Shown: piece after piece, positions 16,809-24,564 of the stretch | Position numbering within the stretch: the stretch's first letter is position 1 | How the letters are laid out: each line of letters opens with the position of its first letter | Source: Bradyrhizobium centrolobii | GTDB taxonomy: Bacteria; Pseudomonadota; Alphaproteobacteria; Rhizobiales; Xanthobacteraceae | Direction of reading: 5' to 3' | Assembly (NCBI RefSeq): GCF_001641635.1 | Contig: NZ_LUUB01000061.1 | Location: 22,318 to 86,317, forward strand | Length of the DNA stretch: 64,000 nucleotides | Notes under the pieces: generated by a model | What the model was told of the DNA's origin: nothing | Database searches by the model: none | The model's input: only the letters and a program-made list of their open reading frames with translations | Position numbers and translations under genes: made by a program

Positions 16809-18047
16809 CTAGGCGGCACCGCGCGTATCCGCCTGATCCGACGTTACCGGCGCAAGGACGCCTGAGGCGCGCAGAGTTACAATCTCGTCGTCTGAGTAGC
16901 CCGCTGCACGCAAGACCTCATCAGTGTGCTCGCCGACGCGCGGCGGCTGGCGCTCGAGGCCCAATCTCTCGCGCTGGTCGCCAAACTCCACCGGAAGCGA
17001 CGGAATCCCGACCTTGGGACCGCCGCCAAAGCCTGAAATCGCGGTTGCAAGCAATCCGCCATAGGCCAGCAGATGGGGATCGGTGGAAAGTTCGTCCGGC
17101 CTTCCGACTCGCGAATAGGCAACTCGTGCGGCCTCGCATTTCTCAAGAATTTCGGCGAGCGAAAGCTTCGCCAATCGCTGCTCGAGCTCGGGCAACATCC
17201 AGTCACGCGCATCGCAGCGTTTGGCGTTGCTCGAGAGCCGCTCGTCATCCCGCCATTCACCGAGAGCGAACTGATCGCAGAAGCGCTGCCAATGCCCGTC
17301 CGAGGTGCAGCCGATGAAGACCTGTCCTCCGTCGCTCGACGTGAAGACGTCATAGACGCCCCAGGCGTTCTTCCGCGCCGGCATCGGCGGCATCGGCCCA
17401 CCGATCACCGCGCTTCCGACGATCACGGCGCCGAGCATGAAGGTCGCGCTCTCGAAAAGCGAACTCGAGACTTTTTGGCCCTCACCCGTGCGGTCCCGCT
17501 CGTGAAGCGCCGACAGCGCCGCCACGACGCCGAACACGCCACCGAGAATGTCGATGACCGGAGCCCCCGCCCGGAGCGGTCGTCCCGGCGGGCCGGTCAT
17601 GTACGCCAGCCCCGACTGCATCTGCACGACTTCGTCAAGCGCACCACGGTTCTCGTAAGGGCCTTTCAGGAAGCCCTTCATCGAAAGATAGACGAGACGC
17701 GGATTGATCCTCCGCAGATCCTCCCATCCGCATTTCAGCCGTTCGATGATGCCAGGCCCGAAATTCTCGAGGACGATATCGGCGTCCTTGACGAGGCGGT
17801 GCACGATGGCCTGTCCTTCGGCACGCTTCAGGTCGACCGCGATCGAGCGCTTGTTGCGATTGTATGTCGCGAAAAACCCCGCCGCGAATCCCGGGAGCCT
17901 CCTCGTCGGATCACCGTCCACGGATTCGATCTTGACGACATCCGCACCCAGATCGGCAAACAGGACGCCCGCGCACGGCCCCATGATGGTGTGGCCGAAA
18001 TCCAGCACCTTGAGGCCAGCCAGCGGTTTCGGCGAGTCCGTCGTCAT
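16809..18047 (-). CDS. CaiB/BaiF (class III) CoA-transferase (paralogue 2)
   Basis: 412-residue class III CoA-transferase. Residues KPLAGLKVLDF at 7-17, ADLGADVVKIE and GALDEVVQMQSGL with catalytic-type Asp138 are all present, and length is normal for the family. The ATG at 18047 overlaps the TGA of the lyase-like gene (ATGA, 18044-18047); the longer open frame upstream is an artefact. It is clearly paralogous to the partial gene at 1-800, in the same order and strand relative to its lyase partner. It probably supplies or recycles the CoA thioester acted on by that lyase. Substrate unknown. Confidence 0.92.
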   Translation of the reverse strand: MTTDSPKPLAGLKVLDFGHTIMGPCAGVLFADLGADVVKIESVDGDPTRRLPGFAAGFFATYNRNKRSIAVDLKRAEGQAIVHRLVKDADIVLENFGPGIIERLKCGWEDLRRINPRLVYLSMKGFLKGPYENRGALDEVVQMQSGLAYMTGPPGRPLRAGAPVIDILGGVFGVVAALSALHERDRTGEGQKVSSSLFESATFMLGAVIVGSAVIGGPMPPMPARKNAWGVYDVFTSSDGGQVFIGCTSDGHWQRFCDQFALGEWRDDERLSSNAKRCDARDWMLPELEQRLAKLSLAEILEKCEAARVAYSRVGRPDELSTDPHLLAYGGLLATAISGFGGGPKVGIPSLPVEFGDQRERLGLERQPPRVGEHTDEVLRAAGYSDDEIVTLRASGVLAPVTSDQADTRGAA

Positions 18048-19000
18048 GCGGCGTTCCTTCTGAATGTGGCAAGAGTACCTGAACGGAGGGCCGCGCTCGG
18101 CAGGCTGTGTCCGACAATCCGCTCCGCCAACCGGGCGACCTCGATGAGGGCTTCCAGATCGAGCCCCGTCGAGATTCCCATCTCCTCGCAAAGCAGCGCG
18201 AGTTCTTCGGTGGCGATATTCCCGGGCGCTCCGGGCTGGCCGGCGAACGGACACCCGCCCAAGCCGCCCACGGCGGCATCGAAGCTGGTCACTCCGAGAC
18301 GCAGCCCCTCATAGGCGCAGGCAATTCCCTGCCCGCGCGTGTCGTGAAGGTGCAGCGCGATCTTCAGTTCCGGCCAGCGGTCGCGAACCGCCCCGATCGC
18401 CGAGGCAACACGCCTGGGCGTCGCCCAACCCATCGAATCCGCGAGCGTAACGTCGTTGACCTCAATGCAGGCGTCGCGCGCGATTGCAAGCGCATCGGCG
18501 ACCGTCTCGACGACCTTCGCCGTGGAGATATCGCCGGCGAAGTTGCATCCGAATGCCGCCATCACGATGATCTTGCCGATCGGCAGACCGGCATCGCGAT
18601 GGACCTGCACATATCTGGTCATGGCCTCGATCTGGCCGGCGCGGTCGCGGTTGAGGTTCCTGATTGCAAAGGGCTCGGATGCGCTCAGCGAAATGAACCC
18701 CGCGAGGGTCAGCTTGTCCTTGAAGGCAAGCGCCCGACGTAGTCCGGCCTCGTTGAACCACACGGCCGAATAATCGATGCCTTCGCGCGGCACGAAGCCG
18801 GCGAAGACCTCCTCCGCATCCGCCCAGCCGGGCACATGCTTGGCATTGACGAAGGATCCCACCTGGATGTGGGCGAGGCCACATCCAGAGAGTGCATCGA
18901 CGAGGGCGATCTTGTCAGCCGTCCTGATCGGCCCCTTCTCGATCTGAAACCCTTCGCGCGGCCCTTCTTCACTGATGATGACGCGCTTTGGCAGATCCAT
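18044..19000 (-). CDS. HMG-CoA lyase-like protein (paralogue 2)
   Basis: 318-residue HMGL-like TIM-barrel protein, strongly similar by eye to the one at 790-1758. MDLPKRVIISEEGPREGFQ opens it, with Glu in place of the usual metal-binding Asp of RDG. LHLHDTRGQG carries the metal histidines and GGLGGCPFAGQPGAPGN the catalytic Cys. GGGAG lies ahead of the ATG at 19000. It is first in a two-gene operon with the CoA-transferase and divergent from the MFS gene at 19292. Two operator-like elements lie in the divergent region. That both paralogues share the Asp-to-Glu change suggests a common non-HMG substrate; this is inference. Confidence 0.88.
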   Translation of the reverse strand: MDLPKRVIISEEGPREGFQIEKGPIRTADKIALVDALSGCGLAHIQVGSFVNAKHVPGWADAEEVFAGFVPREGIDYSAVWFNEAGLRRALAFKDKLTLAGFISLSASEPFAIRNLNRDRAGQIEAMTRYVQVHRDAGLPIGKIIVMAAFGCNFAGDISTAKVVETVADALAIARDACIEVNDVTLADSMGWATPRRVASAIGAVRDRWPELKIALHLHDTRGQGIACAYEGLRLGVTSFDAAVGGLGGCPFAGQPGAPGNIATEELALLCEEMGISTGLDLEALIEVARLAERIVGHSLPSAALRSGTLATFRRNAA

Positions 19001-19153
19001 AGGCCGTTGTCTCCCGAGCGTATTCGTTGATGATCAAACGTGGATGCCCCGCGTTCCCCTGACAATTACAATTTGGAGATTGGCTCGTTCTAGGAATCAG
19101 ATGCCGGCTGCGTGGACCGCAACCGGAAGCCGCGCCCGCCCATCCGCCCAAGC

Positions 19154-19184
19154 ATCTGGTTTTTAGAACGCGCATATCGGATAG
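19154..19184. promoter_or_regulatory. Two operator-like elements in the lyase/MFS divergent region
   Basis: On the minus strand, 19167-19154 reads TCTAAAAACCAGAT, an exact TCTAAA-N3-CAGAT pointing toward the lyase-like gene. On the plus strand, ATATCGGATAG (19174-19184) matches ATATCAGATAG of the site at 2799 at 10 of 11 bases and points toward the MFS gene. Regulator inferred. Confidence 0.5.
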
Positions 19185-19291
19185 TTCTATTGGTGCTGCC
19201 GGAGCCTCTTCGGCATCCTGCCTCCCCAACAAGCAAGATGCCAATCTTGCGATCTCGGCCTCAAAGCAGGCCTCGAACGGGAGGACGGGAC

Positions 19292-20713
19292 ATGGTCGTG
19301 ATGACCACCATGGCGGCTGACGCCGAGGTGCACGTGGACTCCGGCAGGGGGACCATCGAAGACATCGCCGGCCGCATGGAGCGGCTTCCGATGTGCCGCC
19401 ATCTCTGGCGTCTGGTCGTCCTGATTTCGCTAGGCGGCTTCTTTGAGCTCTATGATCTCTTCTTCACGGGCTACATCGCTCCTGGACTGACGAGGAGCGG
19501 CCTGCTTGCAACGACGACGGCCAACTTCTTCGGCTTTCAGGGGATAGGCGCGTTCGTCGCCGTGACGTTCATTGGCCTGTTCATCGGCACGTTCTTTCTC
19601 GGCTTCATCCCGGACAAGCTCGGCCGGCGCTTCGTGTTCACCTGGGCGCTGGTCATCTATACCGCAGCGACCGTGATCATGGCCTTTCAGACCACCACGG
19701 AAGGCCTGCTGCTCTGGCGCCTGCTCGCCGGAATCGGGCTGGGCGTCGAGGCGATCACCATCGATGCCTATATCGCCGAACTCGTTCCGCGCCGCATGCG
19801 CGGACGGGCTTTTGCGCTCAACCAGACGATCATGTTCCTCGCGCAGCCGGCGGTCGCGCTGATGGCGTGGTGGCTGGTGCCGCAATCGCCGCTTGGCTTC
19901 GACGGTTGGCGCTGGGTCATCTGCATCGCGGCGTTCGGCGCGGTGATCGTCTGGTTCATCCGTCGCGCCGTTCCGGAAAGCCCCTTCTGGTTGTCGCAGA
20001 GGGGCCGGATCGCAGAGGCGGACGAGGTCCTTTCCGCGATCGAGGCCCGGGCCGAAAAGCAAATCGGCAGCAAACTGGCAGCGGCGAAACCGATGTTCAT
20101 TCCCCGGTCCTCGACGACAGCGGCCCTGCCCGACCTCTGGCGCACTCCGTATCTTCCAATCGTCGTGACGCTTATCATATTCAACATCTGCCAAGCGTTC
20201 GGGTATTACGGTTTTTCGAGCTGGGCACCCACGCTCCTGATAGAGAAGGGCATTACGATCACCAAGAGCCTCGAATACTCCTTCGTCATCGCGTTTGCCG
20301 CGCCGCTCGCCCCGCTCATTGCGATGAGCTACGCGGACAAGGTGGAACGCAAATGGATCATCGTGACCACCGCTTTCATCATCGCATGCGCCGGGTACGG
20401 CTTTGCCGAATTCGTACAGCCTGCGGCCATCATCGCTTGCGGTCTTGCGATCACGTTTGCGAACACGACGCTGTCGTTTGCGTACCATGCCTATCAAACG
20501 GAAGTCTTTCCGGCGCGCATCCGCGCACAGGCCGCAGGCATCGTCTATTCCGCAAGTCGGGTCGGCGCGATGTTCTCGGGCTTCATCGTCGCTTTCGTGC
20601 TGCGCAATTCCGGCGTCTCAGGCGTCTTTGCGACAATCACGACGGCGATGGTAATCGTCATGCTGGTGATCGGCATTTTCGGGCCCAGGACCCGCGATCG
20701 GGTCGCCGCCTGA
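19292..20713 (+). CDS. MFS transporter (sugar-porter/AAHS-like)
   Basis: 473-residue MFS carrier with 12 predicted membrane spans. GGFFELYDLFFTGYIAPGL marks TM1 with a charged Glu/Asp pair. FIGTFFLGFIPDKLGRRFVF is the loop 2-3 motif, and AELVPRRMRGRAFAL and YQTEVFPARIRAQAAGIVYS mark the half-end loops. The family includes carriers of aromatic acids (AAHS) and other metabolites. An N-terminal cytoplasmic tail of about 45 residues precedes TM1. I chose the ATG at 19292 because GGGAGGACGGGAC lies directly ahead; the open frame runs further upstream through the promoter region. It is divergent from the lyase/CoA-transferase pair and probably co-regulated with it. Confidence 0.9.
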   Translation: MVVMTTMAADAEVHVDSGRGTIEDIAGRMERLPMCRHLWRLVVLISLGGFFELYDLFFTGYIAPGLTRSGLLATTTANFFGFQGIGAFVAVTFIGLFIGTFFLGFIPDKLGRRFVFTWALVIYTAATVIMAFQTTTEGLLLWRLLAGIGLGVEAITIDAYIAELVPRRMRGRAFALNQTIMFLAQPAVALMAWWLVPQSPLGFDGWRWVICIAAFGAVIVWFIRRAVPESPFWLSQRGRIAEADEVLSAIEARAEKQIGSKLAAAKPMFIPRSSTTAALPDLWRTPYLPIVVTLIIFNICQAFGYYGFSSWAPTLLIEKGITITKSLEYSFVIAFAAPLAPLIAMSYADKVERKWIIVTTAFIIACAGYGFAEFVQPAAIIACGLAITFANTTLSFAYHAYQTEVFPARIRAQAAGIVYSASRVGAMFSGFIVAFVLRNSGVSGVFATITTAMVIVMLVIGIFGPRTRDRVAA

Positions 20714-20743
20714 CCAGGCCGGGAACCGCGAGCAGGCCGGCAT

Positions 20744-20763
20744 CGCGTCGATAGAACGACGCG
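20744..20763. terminator. Hairpin between convergent MFS and purU genes
   Basis: CGCGTCG-atagaa-CGACGCG is a perfect 7-bp stem, with outer GGCA/TGCC able to extend it. It sits midway between two converging genes. There is no T-run, so it is only a possible terminator. Confidence 0.33.
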
Positions 20764-20827
20764 CGGTGCCAGCCGTTGAATGAGCCCGCCGCAAGCCCGA
20801 AGTTATCTTGTTCTGACCACCCGACCT

Positions 20828-21712
20828 TTAGCCCATTCGTTCCGCCGCATACGATCCCGGCGAGGCCGGAAAGACGACCGTCTTATCGTCGTTGACGAGC
20901 ACACGGCGATGGATGTGCGCGTGGACGGCGCGGGCGAGAACCTGGCTTTCGACGTCCCTTCCCAGGCTAACGTAGTCTTCTGGGCTTTGCGCATGCGTGA
21001 CTCGAATCGTGTCTTGCTCGATGATCGGTCCCTCATCCAGGTCGGCCGTCACGTAGTGGGACGTCGCCCCGATGATCTTCACGCCCCTCTCAAAGGCCTG
21101 CTTGTATGGGTTCGCGCCCTTGAAAGAAGGCAGGAACGAGTGGTGGATGTTGATTATCCGACCGGACATCTTCTTGCACATCTCATCGGACAGAATCTGC
21201 ATGTAGCGCGCCAAGATGATGAGTTCGGCCCCGGCCTCCTCGACGATGCGCATCTGCTGAGCTTCGGCGTCTGGCTTGTTTTCCTTTGTCACACGGACGT
21301 AGTGGAAGGGAATGTCGTGGTTTACAACGAGCTTTTGGTAATCGAGATGATTCGAAATCACCGCGACGATGTCTATCGGGAGCGCGCCGATTCGCCAGCG
21401 GTACAGAAGGTCGTTCAGGCAATGGCCGAAGCGCGACACCATGATAACGACCTTCATCCGTTTCGACGCGTCGTGAATGGCCCACTTCATGTCGAACTGC
21501 TCGGCGACCGTCGGAAAGCCCTCGCGCAAAGTCGATAGCTTCGCGCCTTCCTGTGAGAGGAAGCTCACCCGCATGAAGAAGCGGTCCGTCTGCGCGTCGT
21601 CGAATTGCGAGCTGTCCGTTATGTTGCAACCGTTCTGCGCAAGAAACGTCGAGATCGCGGCAACGATCCCGCGCCTTGCCGGGCATGTAACGGTGAGGAG
21701 AAAACTGGCCAT
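20828..21712 (-). CDS. purU: Formyltetrahydrofolate deformylase
   Basis: 294-residue enzyme that hydrolyses 10-formyl-tetrahydrofolate to formate and tetrahydrofolate. An N-terminal ACT domain (FLLTVTCPARRGIVAAISTF; DSSQFDD; FFMRVSF) covers about the first 80 residues. The formyltransferase domain then shows KVVIMVSRFGHCLNDLLYRW, INIHHSFLPSFKGANPY with the catalytic His, and ATSHYVTADLDEGPII with the catalytic Asp. I chose ATG 21712 because homologues begin at this point; the ribosome-binding site is weak. It follows folD by 54 bases. Together they drain methylene- and formyl-tetrahydrofolate made when N-methyl groups are oxidised, matching the nearby sarcosine-oxidase operon. Confidence 0.95.
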   Translation of the reverse strand: MASFLLTVTCPARRGIVAAISTFLAQNGCNITDSSQFDDAQTDRFFMRVSFLSQEGAKLSTLREGFPTVAEQFDMKWAIHDASKRMKVVIMVSRFGHCLNDLLYRWRIGALPIDIVAVISNHLDYQKLVVNHDIPFHYVRVTKENKPDAEAQQMRIVEEAGAELIILARYMQILSDEMCKKMSGRIINIHHSFLPSFKGANPYKQAFERGVKIIGATSHYVTADLDEGPIIEQDTIRVTHAQSPEDYVSLGRDVESQVLARAVHAHIHRRVLVNDDKTVVFPASPGSYAAERMG

Positions 21713-21766
21713 GAAGAGAACTCGAAGGGTTGCGGCTGTCGCCGGATGGTGAAGCGCTTGCGGCAC

Positions 21767-22657
21767 TCAGGCCGTCAAGCCGACGGGTTCGGGGAGGTTT
21801 CTGGCTCGATGCGCCGCGGTCAGGGTGTTGACGAGCAGACACGCGATGGTCATAGGGCCGACGCCGCCCGGAACAGGCGTGATCGCGCCGGCGACGGAAG
21901 TCGCCTCACCGAAGTCGACGTCGCCGACGAGACGGAACTTTCCGTCGCGTTCGACGCGATTGATGCCGACGTCGATTACGGAAGCTCCGGGCTTTATCCA
22001 ATCGCCGCGGATCATTTCGGGCCGGCCGACTGCGGCGACGAGGATGTCGGCTCGCCGACATACCGACGGGAGGTCGCGCGTTCGGCTGTGCGCAACGGTG
22101 ACCGTGCAATTCGCTGCGATTAGAAGCTGCGCCAACGGCTTCCCGACGATGTTCGACCGTCCCACGATCACGGCCTCGAGGCCCGAAAGGTCGCCGTGGA
22201 CCTCCTTCAGCATCATCATGCAGCCGAGGGGCGTACACGGCACCAAAGCCCGCTGTCCGGTCCCCAGAAGTCCAACGTTCGAGATGTGGAAGCCGTCGAC
22301 GTCCTTGTGCGGTGCGATCGCGTTGATGACACGATCCGAACTCATGTGAGGCGGGAGGGGCAACTGAACCAGTATGCCATCAACGGCCGCGTCACGATTG
22401 AGCTTCGCGATCAGCGCCAGCAATTCGTCCTCGGACGCATCGGCGGACAGGCGATGCTCGAACGAGTTCATTCCGACTTCGCGGGTCTGGCTGCTTTTGT
22501 TGCGTACATAGACTCGAGAAGCGGGATCTTCGCCCACGAGCACGACGGCCAGGCCGCAGACGACGCCGTGATCATCGCGAAGCCTTGCAGCGATCTCGGC
22601 CGCCCGGCGGCGGATCTGGGCCGCGGCGGCTTTTCCATCGATAATTCCACGTCTCAT
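21767..22657 (-). CDS. folD: Methylenetetrahydrofolate dehydrogenase / methenyl-THF cyclohydrolase
   Basis: 296-residue bifunctional enzyme turning 5,10-methylene-THF into 10-formyl-THF with NADP. Family motifs: YVRNKSSQTREVGM with the catalytic Lys, DGILVQLPLP, KDVDGFH, VIVGRSNIVGKPLA and PVPGGVGPMT. The start at 22657 has GGAGCAG upstream, whereas the frame remains open for another 37 codons without support. It lies upstream of purU on the same strand. This is probably a pathway-dedicated copy in addition to a housekeeping folD elsewhere, as is common near sox genes in rhizobia; the second copy cannot be checked here. Confidence 0.95.
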   Translation of the reverse strand: MRRGIIDGKAAAAQIRRRAAEIAARLRDDHGVVCGLAVVLVGEDPASRVYVRNKSSQTREVGMNSFEHRLSADASEDELLALIAKLNRDAAVDGILVQLPLPPHMSSDRVINAIAPHKDVDGFHISNVGLLGTGQRALVPCTPLGCMMMLKEVHGDLSGLEAVIVGRSNIVGKPLAQLLIAANCTVTVAHSRTRDLPSVCRRADILVAAVGRPEMIRGDWIKPGASVIDVGINRVERDGKFRLVGDVDFGEATSVAGAITPVPGGVGPMTIACLLVNTLTAAHRARNLPEPVGLTA

Positions 22658-22699
22658 TACGCTGCTCCGATTATCTTGAACGAATGTCTGCCGCGATAA

Positions 22700-22891
22700 T
22701 GCATATGGTTCACCCTTTCGCCTCACATCGATGAGGCCGTTCTCCAAGCGCTCTGGCCGTGCTTCCAACGCGCTTTGGCCCTCGCGGGCGCCAATGACGA
22801 CAGCCGCTTCAATGCGCTGTCGATCTGGAAACCTCTTTACGGGCCGGGCTATTCCGCGCTGCTGTCTCGTATCGGCCCTGCACTCCGATGA
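22700..22891 (+). pseudogene. Possible 3' remnant of a gene, 63 codons, no start
   Basis: Between folD and the permease gene, the plus strand has an open frame from a TAA at 22697 to a TGA at 22889-22891, with no ATG or plausible start. It ends ALSIWKPLYGPGYSALLSRI then GPALR. Codon choice is GC-rich in third positions like real genes nearby. It abuts the permease stop on the other strand. I do not recognise the family. It could be chance, or the tail of a gene lost by deletion. Confidence 0.28.
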
Positions 22892-23686
22892 TCACTTTGA
22901 GACGGCCTTTCCGAGCCCGATGGCCCGCTCCACGATAAGCACGATGCCGAGCGTGCCGAGCACCAGGAGCGCAGAGACGGCGGCGACGAGCGGATCGGTC
23001 CAGCTCTCCACGTAATGGTAGAGCGAGACGGGGAGCAGTTTGAGCTGCGTCCCCGCAATGAACAGCGAAATCACGACTTCATCGAACGAAACGATGAAGG
23101 CTAGCGCTGCGGACGCGACGAGTGCAGGCGTCATGAGCGGCAGAGTGATCTGACGAAAGACCTGCCACGGCGCCGCGCCGAGCGTTCCAGCGGCATCTTC
23201 GACGAATGAGGGCATGGTACCGAGGCCCGTCATCAGCACTCTCAAGGCATAAGGCAGCGTAATGACCAGGTGCGCAATGACGACCCCGGGCCAACTGCTC
23301 ACCAGGCCGTATCCGGCGAATATGACGAGGATGGCGAGGCCCAGGACGATGCTTGGAAGCAGGAGCGGCGCGGTGAACAGGGAAATCAAGGCGTCTTGCC
23401 CCCGAAAACTCCATCGCGTCAACGCCACAGCCGCAGGCATCGCGACTACGAGCGTTATGACGGTCACGCAAGCCGCGATCAGCAGGCTGTTCCGAAAAGC
23501 CGTCACCATCTCTTCGTTGTGAAGAAGAGCGACGTACCACCTGGCACTCCAGGCCGATGGTGGCCAGGCGACATAGGCGTCGGCGGAGAATGATATGGGG
23601 AATACGAGGATGACCGGCGCAAGCAGAAACATCAGTATCAAAATGATGCTCAGTGCGTGAACACCTCTCGCGATCTTTGGCAGCAC
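22892..23686 (-). CDS. ABC transporter permease, PotC/YdcV-like
   Basis: 264-residue inner-membrane permease of the polyamine/opine/phosphonate importer group, with about six membrane spans. The EAA loop is recognisable in FVEDAAGTLGAAPWQVFRQITLPLMTP. SFDEVVISLFIAG follows, typical of PotC. I chose a GTG start at 23686 because GGGGG lies seven bases ahead and the length then matches the family; an upstream extension overlaps the previous permease gene. It is last of the four transporter genes SBP-ATPase-permease-permease. Function depends on the binding protein, whose gene is frameshifted. Confidence 0.9.
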   Translation of the reverse strand: MLPKIARGVHALSIILILMFLLAPVILVFPISFSADAYVAWPPSAWSARWYVALLHNEEMVTAFRNSLLIAACVTVITLVVAMPAAVALTRWSFRGQDALISLFTAPLLLPSIVLGLAILVIFAGYGLVSSWPGVVIAHLVITLPYALRVLMTGLGTMPSFVEDAAGTLGAAPWQVFRQITLPLMTPALVASAALAFIVSFDEVVISLFIAGTQLKLLPVSLYHYVESWTDPLVAAVSALLVLGTLGIVLIVERAIGLGKAVSK

Positions 23687-23697
23687 GACCGAGCCCC

Positions 23698-24564
23698 CTA
23701 CTCTACGATCTTGGAAAGTTGGCCGTAGAACAGCAGGGCTGTTCCGAACACGATCAGAATCAGGACGGACAAGCACGCGGCAACCGGCCAGTTCAACGTG
23801 ACGATGGCTTGGTCGTAGATCTCGGTCGCCAGCAGCGCGACCCGCCCGCCTCCCAGCATCTTGGGCGTAATGAAGCTACTCACCGCGAGCACGAAGCAGA
23901 GAAGGCACCCGAGCAGAATTCCCGGCATGCTGAGCGGGAGAACGATCCGGCGGAATACGGTAAAAGGGCCGGCTCCAAGCGTCTCCGCGGCCTGTTCCAG
24001 CGTCGCATCGAGTTTTCCGAACCCGGAGAGAAGCGACAGTATCATGTAAGGCATGAGGATTTCGGTCATGCCGATGATGACGCCCAGCTGATTGTTGATC
24101 AATCGCGGCGGCGTCAGATTGAACGAACGCAACACGGCCGGCAAGAAGCGCTGGTCGCCGAGGATCACCATCCAACCGTAGGTACGCACCACGGCCGAGA
24201 TCAATAGCGGCGAGATGCAGAGCACGATGAGAAGCGCCTTGGCTCTTGTCGCACGGCTGACGAACAATGCGAGAGGATAGGAAAGCACCAGCGTGACGAG
24301 CGTGATCAATGCCCCGATCCAGACCGTTCGCCACAACATCGACCAGTAGTATGCATCCGAGATCAATGAACTCCAGGTCGACAGATCAAAACCCTCATTC
24401 ATCGCTCCCGTAGCCGCCGCGCTGCGGAAGGACATGGCTGCGAGATTCGCCACGGGCGCGACGAAGACCAGGATGTTCACGAGAACGATCGGGAGCAGGA
24501 GGGTGGACAGCAGCGATCCCCCTCCGCTCTTTGCGTCGTTCGCTTCGAGCGCGGAAACGGTCAT
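23698..24564 (-). CDS. ABC transporter permease, PotB-like
   Basis: 288-residue permease with an N-terminal span near 20-45 and five further spans. The EAA loop appears as LEQAAETLGAGPFTVFRRIVLPLSMPGI. TPPRLINNQLGVIIGM is typical of PotB/YdcU-like proteins. The ATG at 24564 overlaps the TGA of the ATPase gene (ATGA, 24561-24564), showing tight operon structure. It would pair with the downstream permease in a heterodimeric channel driven by the PotA-like ATPase. Likely cargo is a small cationic or amide compound fed to the hydantoinase; this is inference from context. Confidence 0.91.
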   Translation of the reverse strand: MTVSALEANDAKSGGGSLLSTLLLPIVLVNILVFVAPVANLAAMSFRSAAATGAMNEGFDLSTWSSLISDAYYWSMLWRTVWIGALITLVTLVLSYPLALFVSRATRAKALLIVLCISPLLISAVVRTYGWMVILGDQRFLPAVLRSFNLTPPRLINNQLGVIIGMTEILMPYMILSLLSGFGKLDATLEQAAETLGAGPFTVFRRIVLPLSMPGILLGCLLCFVLAVSSFITPKMLGGGRVALLATEIYDQAIVTLNWPVAACLSVLILIVFGTALLFYGQLSKIVE

